Source: Betaproteobacteria bacterium (GTDB taxonomy: Bacteria > Pseudomonadota > Gammaproteobacteria > Burkholderiales > SG8-39). Taken from it: a stretch of 5,815 bases of DNA. The stretch's first letter is position 1, and each line of letters begins with the position of its first letter. The DNA lies in NCBI GenBank assembly GCA_009693345.1, contig SHXL01000171.1, forward strand, positions 1 to 5,815, given 5' to 3'. The translations under genes and the position numbers were made by a program. The notes below the pieces were generated by a model. It saw nothing but the letters and a program-made list of their open reading frames with translations. It did no database searches and had not been told where the DNA came from. This document shows positions 1 through 4,935 of this stretch, in pieces.

Positions 1-1142
1 GGCGCGTCGTTGCCGGGCACGAGGCGCAAGTCCAGCACGGCCCGCGCGACCGTCGGGATCACGTTGGCGGCCTGCGCGCCGACATTGGCGCCCTGGATGC
101 CGTTGATGCTCAGTGAGGGCAGCGCGAAGCCCTCAAACAAAGTGCGCCCTAGGGTCTCGGATCGCGCCAGCCCGAGTTCGCGTTTCAAATCGCCCTCGAT
201 CGACGGGATCGCCATCATGGCGCGCCGCTCGGCGGCGGTGAGTGGTGTCACGTCGTCGTCGAACCCTGCCACGAGCACGCGGCCGTCGTCGTCCTTCATC
301 GAGGCGAGCAAGTTCACGAGCAGCTGGGAAGGGTTCGGCGCCCAATTGCCGTAATTGCCACTGTGCAGCGGGCGCTTCGGGCCGAAGACGGTGAGGTGCA
401 TGTTCACATCGCCGCGCGCGCCGAACATAACGACCTTTTTCCCCGAGGGATGGCACGGACCGTCGAGGACAATCCACAGGTCCGAGCGCAGGGCCTCGCG
501 GTGGGCCGCGATGATGTCGCGCAGGCTCGTCGAACCAAACTCTTCCTCCCCTTCGAAGAAGAACTTGAGGTTGGCGGAAGGCTTCGCGCCCGATGCCACG
601 AGGGCCGAGTAGGCGTTGAGGAGCGCAAAGACGCCGGCCTTGTCGTCGGCCGCGCCGCGCCCCGTCAGGCGCCACTGCGGATCGATCGGGTCGCCGGACT
701 TCCAGCCTTCGACGATTTTGCCGCCCTGCTCGACCGGCCCCGTCGCGAACTTCGGGGCAAACGGTTCCCAGCCCGGCGCCCATTGGGCGGGATTGACGGG
801 CTGACCATCGTAGTGCGCGTAGAGCACCAGCGTCCGCGTGGCGCCAGGAACTTTTACTTCGCCGAAGACGACCGGGTTGGAATTCGGCGATGGGAGGGTG
901 AGCAACCGCCCCGCGATGCCGCGGCGCTTCATCATCGCGACGATGAAGTCGGCGTTGCGGCGGATGTTCGCGCGATCGACGGTGATGTTGGGAATCGCGA
1001 GCAGCTCGCGATACTCGTCGATCAGCTCGCGTTCGTGCGCGACGCGCCAGGTGCGGACCTTTTCCTGCAGGGGCGAGGCGCCGAAGGCCGGCGCCGTCAG
1101 ACTCAGGACCATCACGGACAAGGCGAAGCGGGCGAGATTCAT
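1..1142 (-). CDS. Exported M20-family metallopeptidase (dipeptidase-like), C-terminus outside window
   Basis: Reading the minus strand from the ATG at 1142 gives 380 uninterrupted codons that run off base 1. The product is a di-zinc peptidase of the M20 (ArgE/DapE/CPG2/carnosinase) family, probably cleaving small peptides in the periplasm. Residues 1-21 look like a signal peptide (Arg5, hydrophobic core, likely cut after PAFG). Metal and catalytic motifs follow in family order: AHYDGQPV (His110, Asp112), GRGAADDKAG (Asp166/Asp167), EGEEEFGS (Glu200 as likely base, Glu201 as ligand) and VLDGP (Asp227). PLHSGNYG (His260) opens the lid/dimerisation domain, and DLRLVPGND at the edge marks its end. 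The last metal-binding His and the C-terminal catalytic part are missing only because the window stops. A purine-rich stretch (AGAAAGAGAGGG) directly precedes the ATG. The gene is divergent from the toxin-antitoxin operon. Family is certain from motifs; substrate is not known. Confidence 0.95.
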   Translation of the reverse strand, partial: MNLARFALSVMVLSLTAPAFGASPLQEKVRTWRVAHERELIDEYRELLAIPNITVDRANIRRNADFIVAMMKRRGIAGRLLTLPSPNSNPVVFGEVKVPGATRTLVLYAHYDGQPVNPAQWAPGWEPFAPKFATGPVEQGGKIVEGWKSGDPIDPQWRLTGRGAADDKAGVFALLNAYSALVASGAKPSANLKFFFEGEEEFGSTSLRDIIAAHREALRSDLWIVLDGPCHPSGKKVVMFGARGDVNMHLTVFGPKRPLHSGNYGNWAPNPSQLLVNLLASMKDDDGRVLVAGFDDDVTPLTAAERRAMMAIPSIEGDLKRELGLARSETLGRTLFEGFALPSLSINGIQGANVGAQAANVIPTVARAVLDLRLVPGNDA

Positions 1143-1226
1143 CCCTCTCTTTCTCACGCTGGCCTCCGCCTGCCAAGTCCGCAATTCTCTGCTAGCGTTT
1201 CGCTAGCGCCGCGTTACTTTCCCGGC
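1143..1226. promoter_or_regulatory. Divergent intergenic region between peptidase and antitoxin genes
   Basis: This 84-bp gap must hold the promoters of both the minus-strand peptidase and the plus-strand toxin-antitoxin-recQ run, since the genes diverge here. I see no convincing -35/-10 pair on either strand. The antitoxin has no recognisable Shine-Dalgarno. The only clear structure is the inverted repeat at 1191-1207. Confidence 0.6.
1191..1207. promoter_or_regulatory. Putative antitoxin operator: paired GCTAGC palindromes
   Basis: GCTAGCG-TTT-CGCTAGC is a perfect 7-bp inverted repeat with a 3-bp spacer. It also contains two copies of the 6-bp palindrome GCTAGC whose centres are 11 bp apart, about one helical turn. 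It ends 19 bp before the antitoxin ATG. Ribbon-helix-helix antitoxins usually bind such paired palindromes in their own promoters as dimers of dimers, so an autoregulatory role is a reasonable inference. A short stem alone is not rare in GC-rich DNA; the position and spacing are what support the call. Confidence 0.45.
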
Positions 1227-1466
1227 ATGCCCGCCATCCTGATCAAAGACGTCCCGCCCGCGCTCCACCGTCGCCTCAAGCAGCACGCCGTCACGCGCCG
1301 GCGCAGCCTGCAGCAGGAAGCCATGCTCGCGCTTGAGCGCGGGTTGGATGCGCACGCCCCGATCCCCCGGAACACCCTGCCGCCGCCCGTGCCGATTCGC
1401 CTCAAAGTGCCGCTGACGGACGCGTTTCTCGCCGCGGTCAAACGCGAACGCAATGCTCGTCGCTGA
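1227..1466 (+). CDS. Ribbon-helix-helix antitoxin (FitA/VapB-like) of a PIN toxin
   Basis: This 79-aa protein is the likely antitoxin and transcriptional autorepressor of the adjacent PIN RNase. Residues 1-36 fit a FitA-type ribbon-helix-helix domain: a short strand (AILIKDVP), then the LHRRLKQHA helix, a turn with RRRSLQQEA, and a second helix. This is the pattern of DNA-binding antitoxins that dimerise through the strand. Residues 44-79 are proline-rich, then amphipathic and basic (DAFLAAVKRERNARR), as expected for the tail that wraps the toxin. The frame is open upstream, but the ATG at 1227 is chosen because the RHH strand begins right after it and the operator-like repeat lies just before it; an earlier start would run into the peptidase promoter. 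There is no clear ribosome-binding site. Its last 14 bp overlap the toxin start. The RHH call rests on pattern, helped strongly by the PIN neighbour. Confidence 0.87.
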   Translation: MPAILIKDVPPALHRRLKQHAVTRRRSLQQEAMLALERGLDAHAPIPRNTLPPPVPIRLKVPLTDAFLAAVKRERNARR

Positions 1467-1857
1467 CAACACCGCCATCGCCCACCTGCATTTGCAGAAC
1501 GAGCACGGCGCGCTCGCCCTGGCCGCCTACCAACGTGACCCCGACTGGATCACCGTCCCTCTCTGGCGTTATGAGTTCAGCAACGTGCTCTGGAAACTCG
1601 TGCGTGCCGGCCGCCTCAGCCCGGCGGCGGCCAACGCGGGCCTGCGCCGCGCCTTGCAGCGCATGATTCCGCAGGAACGCCAGCCCGATCATGTGTTCGC
1701 GCTCGAGCTCGCGCTCGAACATCAGATCACCGGCTACGACGCCCATTACGTCGCGCTCGCTCAATCCCTCGCACTGCCCTTGCTCACCAACGACGGCGAG
1801 CTGCTAAAAAAATTTCCGGGCCTCGCCGTCTCCCTCGCCGCTTTTACCGCCGCCTGA
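1453..1857 (+). CDS. vapC: PIN-domain RNase toxin (VapC-type)
   Basis: This 134-aa protein is a single PIN domain of normal VapC length. It is predicted to be a Mg2+-dependent endoribonuclease held inactive by the upstream antitoxin; the RNA target cannot be told from sequence. All four acidic positions are present: Asp5 (VADNTAIAHL), Glu41 (YEFSNVLWKL), Asp96 (TGYDAHYVALA) and Asp114 (LTNDGELL), so it should be catalytically intact. The ATG at 1453 lies inside the antitoxin gene, and Asp5 sits close behind it as in other VapC proteins, which fixes the start. No Shine-Dalgarno is visible, so translation probably depends on coupling to the antitoxin. Its stop shares one base with the recQ start (TGATG). 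Codons 118-120 (CTA AAA AAA) contain an A7 run in -1 slippery phase. CTA is an infrequent leucine codon among these genes. Confidence 0.9.
   Translation: MLVADNTAIAHLHLQNEHGALALAAYQRDPDWITVPLWRYEFSNVLWKLVRAGRLSPAAANAGLRRALQRMIPQERQPDHVFALELALEHQITGYDAHYVALAQSLALPLLTNDGELLKKFPGLAVSLAAFTAA
1792..1830 (+). other. 9-bp inverted repeat enclosing the A7 run at the toxin-recQ boundary
   Basis: GACGGCGAG (1792-1800) and CTCGCCGTC (1822-1830) are exact reverse complements, separated by a 21-nt loop that contains the A7 run. In mRNA this could form a stable GC-rich stem ending 26 nt before the recQ ATG. It could affect coupling of recQ translation or mRNA processing. A few repeats of this quality are expected by chance in GC-rich DNA of this length, so function is only suggested. 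Confidence 0.3.
1806..1812 (+). other. A7 homopolymer in -1 slippery phase (possible PIN-RecQ frameshift site)
   Basis: In the toxin frame the sequence reads CTA AAA AAA TTT, so the seven A bases have the X-XXY-YYZ phasing of a -1 ribosomal slippery heptamer; A7 can also cause transcriptional slippage. Re-reading from base 1812 gives ISGPRRLPRRFYRRL and then enters the recQ ATG in frame without a stop. It is the longest A run I see in the window. No convincing downstream stimulatory structure or upstream Shine-Dalgarno enhancer was found, so use of the site is speculative. Confidence 0.3.
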
Positions 1858-3698
1858 TGTCTGCCGCCCAGTCCGATCTCTCCGCGCTCCTGAAGCGCAC
1901 TTTCGGTTACTCGACGTTCCGGCCCCTCCAGCGTGAGATCATCGACGCCACCCTCGCGGGCCGCGACGTGTTCGCGTTGCTGCCGACCGGCGGCGGTAAG
2001 TCGCTTTGTTTCCAGCTCCCCGCGCTCGTCCGCCCGGGCCTCACGGTCGTCGTCTCGCCCCTCATCGCGCTGATGAAGGACCAGGTCGACGCCCTCCAGG
2101 CCAGCGGCGTCGCCGCGACTTTCCTTAATTCCACCCTCGATGCCGACGAATCCCGCTCCCGCCTGCGCGGCCTCCATCGGGGTGAATTCAAGCTCCTCTA
2201 CGCCGCGCCCGAGCGCCTCATGCTCGAGGGTTGGGCGGAAAATCTGAAAGCGTGGGACGTTGCCTGTCTCGCCATCGACGAGGCGCACTGCGTCTCCGAA
2301 TGGGGTCACGACTTCCGCCCCGAATACCGCCAGCTCGCCAAGCTCCGCACCACGCTGCCCGGCATTCCGCTCATGGCGCTCACGGCCACCGCGACCGGGC
2401 GCGTCCGCGCTGACATCATCAACCATCTCAAGTTGCGCGAGCCGGAGATTTTTGTCGCGAGTTTCAACCGCCCCAATCTCACCTACCGCGTCATCCCGAA
2501 GGATCAGCCGTTGAAACAAATCGTCGAGTTCGTGAAAAAACGCGAACACGAGAGCGGCATCGTCTACTGCGCCAGTCGCGCCGCCACCGAGCGCACCGCC
2601 GAGGGCCTCGTCAGCCGCGGTTTCGCCGCCCGCGCCTACCACGCCGGGCTCGACGGCGACACCCGCACCGCCAATCAGGAAAGTTTTCTCCGCGACGACA
2701 CCCGCATCATCTGCGCGACGATCGCGTTTGGCATGGGCATAAACAAACCCAACGTGCGCTGGATCATCCACCACGACCTGCCGAAAAATATCGAGGGCTA
2801 CTACCAGGAAACCGGTCGCGCGGGCCGCGACGGGCTTCCCGGCGACTGTCTCCTCCTCTTCAGCGCCGGTGACGTGGCGAAGCAATCCCACTTTCTCGAG
2901 GAAATCACCGACCCCCACGAGCAGCAGGTCGCCCGCGCGCAGCTCCGCCAGATCGTCCACTACGCCGAGAATTCCGCCTGCCGCCGCGCGGAGCTGCTCG
3001 AGTATTTCGGCGAAAAATTCCCGCTCGCTAACTGCGGCGCGTGCGACAACTGCGCCGAACCGCGCGACACCTACGACGGCACCATCGTCGCGCAAAAATT
3101 TCTCTCCTGCGTCTACCGCATCGCGCAAAACAGCCGCTTCGGCGTGGGGATGAACCACGTCATCGAGGTTCTCACTGGCGCCGACACGGACAAAATCCGT
3201 CGCTGGGGCCATGAGCGCCTGACGACCTACGGTATCGGTAAGGAGCTCTCCCGCCCCGCGTGGGCCGCCGTCGGCCGCGAGCTGATGCGCCTCGGCTACG
3301 TCGCGGTCGCCGAGGGCGAATACGCCACGCTCGAACTCAGCGAAGCAGGTCGGGAGGTGCTCCGCGCCCGCGCGCCGATCACGCTGACCAAGCCGATGGA
3401 TTTGCCGAAAGCGAAACGCGTTTCCACCCGCCGCGAAGGGGACATCGCGTGCGACGAGATTCTCTTCGAACGCCTCCGCGGGCTCCGCAAAAAACTCGCC
3501 GACGAGCGCCATGTGCCCGCCTACATCGTCTTTGGCGACGCCACGCTCCGCGCGATGGCGCGCTCCTATCCCGAGAGCATCGGGCAGATGGAGGGAATCT
3601 CGGGTGTCGGCGAAAAGAAACGCGCCGAGTTCGGCGCGATCTTTGCCGCCGAGATCGGTGACTACCTGCGGACCAGCTCGCGCGTCGCGTTCGAGTAG
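1857..3698 (+). CDS. recQ: ATP-dependent DNA helicase RecQ, full length
   Basis: This 613-aa protein is a 3'-5' superfamily 2 DNA helicase acting in recombination repair and stalled-fork processing. The length matches classical RecQ (about 610 aa), and all parts are present. Motif 0 FRPLQ (Gln25), Walker A TGGGKS (44-49), motif Ia VVVSPLIALMKDQV (64-77), Walker B DEAH (141-144), the aromatic-rich loop SEWGHDFRPEY (147-157), motif III TATAT (176-180), motif IV around 233-241, motif V around 284-305 and motif VI QETGRAGRDG (317-326) make up the helicase core. The zinc site uses Cys375, Cys393, Cys396 and Cys399. An RQC winged helix follows (about 427-481), then an HRDC domain (about 537-603). 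The loop has Glu148 where E. coli RecQ has Gln. The ATG overlaps the toxin stop by one base and has no Shine-Dalgarno, so re-initiation from the toxin is expected. This places recQ under the toxin-antitoxin promoter unless an internal promoter exists. Confidence 0.98.
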   Translation: MSAAQSDLSALLKRTFGYSTFRPLQREIIDATLAGRDVFALLPTGGGKSLCFQLPALVRPGLTVVVSPLIALMKDQVDALQASGVAATFLNSTLDADESRSRLRGLHRGEFKLLYAAPERLMLEGWAENLKAWDVACLAIDEAHCVSEWGHDFRPEYRQLAKLRTTLPGIPLMALTATATGRVRADIINHLKLREPEIFVASFNRPNLTYRVIPKDQPLKQIVEFVKKREHESGIVYCASRAATERTAEGLVSRGFAARAYHAGLDGDTRTANQESFLRDDTRIICATIAFGMGINKPNVRWIIHHDLPKNIEGYYQETGRAGRDGLPGDCLLLFSAGDVAKQSHFLEEITDPHEQQVARAQLRQIVHYAENSACRRAELLEYFGEKFPLANCGACDNCAEPRDTYDGTIVAQKFLSCVYRIAQNSRFGVGMNHVIEVLTGADTDKIRRWGHERLTTYGIGKELSRPAWAAVGRELMRLGYVAVAEGEYATLELSEAGREVLRARAPITLTKPMDLPKAKRVSTRREGDIACDEILFERLRGLRKKLADERHVPAYIVFGDATLRAMARSYPESIGQMEGISGVGEKKRAEFGAIFAAEIGDYLRTSSRVAFE

Positions 3699-3713
3699 TC
3701 GAGCGCGCGGGAG

Positions 3714-3743
3714 TTGGCAATCTCGCGAGATTGTGGTTCTGAT
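3714..3743 (+). promoter_or_regulatory. Candidate promoter of the MBL gene, possibly leaderless
   Basis: TTGGCA (3714-3719) resembles a sigma70 -35 box. With an 18-bp spacer, TCTGAT (3738-3743) matches the -10 consensus at four of six positions. Transcription would then begin about at the ATG at 3749, giving a leaderless mRNA. This agrees with the complete absence of a Shine-Dalgarno in TGATTTTCC-ATG. The -10 is weak, and read-through from recQ 50 bp upstream is an alternative. Confidence 0.3.
3718..3733. promoter_or_regulatory. 16-bp perfect palindrome, candidate operator
   Basis: CAATCTCG-CGAGATTG is a perfect palindrome with no spacer. It starts 20 bp after the recQ stop and ends 15 bp before the MBL-fold gene. 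It fills most of the spacer of the candidate promoter, a usual place for a dimeric repressor site. It is a poor terminator: the stem would be AU-rich with a CGCG loop, and only a broken T stretch follows. No regulator family could be assigned. Confidence 0.4.
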
Positions 3744-3748
3744 TTTCC

Positions 3749-4723
3749 ATGTTCCGCTTTCCGCGCGTCGGGCTCTTTGTGCTGCTGGGCATTTCCGGGT
3801 TCGGCGCCGAGCCTGGGTTGCCCGCGCCCGCGCAGGTAAAATCGCTCAAGATTACTATTCTGTCGACGATGCTCGCCGATCGACGGGAGCTGGGCGAATG
3901 GGGGTTCGCGGCACTCGTCGAGGCTGATGGTCATCGAATCCTGTTCGATACTGGCAAGCACACCGACGTGGTCCGGCGGAATGCTGAGTCGCTGAAAATC
4001 GATCTGACCACCGTGCCGGACGTCGTGCTCAGTCATTCGCACGATGATCACACGGGCGGTTTTCTGACGCTGCGCAGGTCGGTGATGACGAAGGCGCCCG
4101 GCGCTCTGGCCCGCACTCATGTTGGCTTGGGGATATTTTATCCGCGCGCGGCGGCACCCAATGCGCCGATGGAAAATCGGATGCTGGCGATCAAATCAGA
4201 ATATGAATCCACCGGCGGAGTTTTTCTCGTCTGCGAAAAACCGGTGCAACTTTTTTCGGGCGTCTGGCTGACGGGCCCGGTGGCGCGCCAACATCCGGAG
4301 CGCAACTGGAGTGGAAGCGACTGGGTGACCGCACCCGCGGGGAGAATGGAGGACAATCTGCCAGAGGATATCGCCTTGGTTTGCGACACCGCCAACGGCT
4401 TGGTGGTGCTGACCGGCTGCGGTCATGCTGGCGTGATCAATACGATCGAATCCGCGCGCGCCGTGGTCCGGCCGGCGCGAGTGCACGCGTTGGTCGGTGG
4501 GATTCACCTCTTTAACGCGACGGACGAAACGTTGAAATGGACTGGCGATCGACTCCGGGAGTTTGGCCTGGACCATCTGCTGGGCGCGCACTGCACCGGC
4601 ATCGAGACGGTCTATCGTCTGCGCCATGATCTGGTGCTGGATCGGGCTCACGCGGTTGTCGGCGCGGTGGGGGCCGCATTTGAACTCGGTCGGGGCATCG
4701 CTCCGGGCCAAATCGCGAAGTAG
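3749..4723 (+). CDS. Exported metallo-beta-lactamase-fold hydrolase, COG1237 type
   Basis: This 324-aa protein is a metallo-beta-lactamase-fold enzyme most like the COG1237 group, which includes the archaeal beta-RFAP synthase-annotated proteins (dihydropterin/ribofuranosylaminobenzene phosphate). The annotation name should not be taken as its reaction. The zinc motif is LSHSHDDHTGG (His96, His98, Asp100, His101). Typical COG1237 blocks follow: GLVVLTGCGHAGVINTIE (His226), VGGIHLF (His253) and GAHCTG (His281, Cys282). Unlike the usual cytoplasmic members, which begin near the KITILST strand (34-40), it has an extra N-terminal segment (Arg3, Arg6, hydrophobic 7-19) that reads as a signal peptide cut near FGA-EP. 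The ATG at 3749 is preferred because the next Met (41) would remove the first beta strand. It lies 50 bp after recQ on the same strand and may be partly cotranscribed. Substrate is unknown; a periplasmic phosphoester or lactone is only a guess. Confidence 0.9.
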   Translation: MFRFPRVGLFVLLGISGFGAEPGLPAPAQVKSLKITILSTMLADRRELGEWGFAALVEADGHRILFDTGKHTDVVRRNAESLKIDLTTVPDVVLSHSHDDHTGGFLTLRRSVMTKAPGALARTHVGLGIFYPRAAAPNAPMENRMLAIKSEYESTGGVFLVCEKPVQLFSGVWLTGPVARQHPERNWSGSDWVTAPAGRMEDNLPEDIALVCDTANGLVVLTGCGHAGVINTIESARAVVRPARVHALVGGIHLFNATDETLKWTGDRLREFGLDHLLGAHCTGIETVYRLRHDLVLDRAHAVVGAVGAAFELGRGIAPGQIAK

Positions 4724-4935
4724 CGAGGTCGCGCGGCGCGCCGCCGGGTTACTGGAAATGGAGCAGGGGGCCGCGGTTCAACGAGCGCCGCTTGGCTGGT
4801 CGCTGCTCAGCAGGCGCCGCGAGCTGGATGGAACGCCGCGCTGCGATCACTCGAATCGCAGTTGACGCCGAGGCAGCGTGGGAGCGATTTTCCGCTCCGA
4901 CTCCGCGCTTCCCACCGGAAGCCCTTCTCACCGCC
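4724..4935. other. Intergenic region before surE, no supported gene
   Basis: These 212 bp hold no reading frame with recognisable protein features; short open frames on both strands look like GC-rich noise. Visible structure includes a 12-bp GC palindrome, GCGGCGCGCCGC (4733-4744), ten bases after the MBL stop. It lacks a T run, so it is not a credible intrinsic terminator. A possible promoter and an inverted repeat near 4862-4898 are listed separately. Confidence 0.5.
4862..4898 (+). promoter_or_regulatory. Weak candidate promoter with overlapping inverted repeat upstream of surE
   Basis: TTGACG (4862-4867) differs from the sigma70 -35 consensus at one base. GATTTT (4886-4891), 18 bp further, is a poor -10. 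The 6-bp inverted repeat GGAGCG/CGCTCC (4881-4886 and 4893-4898) overlaps that -10 and could be an operator or a hairpin at the start of the transcript. It lies 37 bp before the surE ATG. Each element alone could occur by chance. Confidence 0.25.

Noticed and set aside
133..1176. 347-codon minus-strand frame across the peptidase region
   Set aside because: It is arginine-rich and without motifs, and it overlaps in another frame the M20 peptidase, which has signal peptide and metal motifs in order.
363..1226. Long upstream extension of the antitoxin frame
   Set aside because: The frame is open by chance opposite the peptidase gene. The RHH domain starts exactly at the ATG at 1227, and the upstream translation shows no domain.
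1761..3512. 583-codon open frame on the minus strand opposite recQ
   Set aside because: The plus strand encodes RecQ with every helicase motif. The antisense frame shows only low-complexity Ala/Gly/Val/Asp/Glu composition with no domain, as expected for the complement of a GC-rich gene.
3260..3661. 133-codon plus-strand frame inside the recQ 3' part
   Set aside because: It is arginine-rich, lacks motifs, and lies out of frame with the RQC and HRDC domains.
1227..3698. Antitoxin-PIN-RecQ as an established anti-phage defence system
   Set aside because: I know of no characterised system with this composition, recQ looks like a normal full-length housekeeping copy, and no other defence genes or mobile elements are seen nearby.
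3676..3710. CGCGCG repeats and TCGA-GTAG-TCGA around the recQ stop as a terminator
   Set aside because: The stems are short and do not extend, no T run follows, and such GC alternation is common in this window.
4733..4744. GCGGCGCGCCGC palindrome as an intrinsic terminator of the MBL gene
   Set aside because: There is no T tract after it and no loop; the call would rest on GC composition only.
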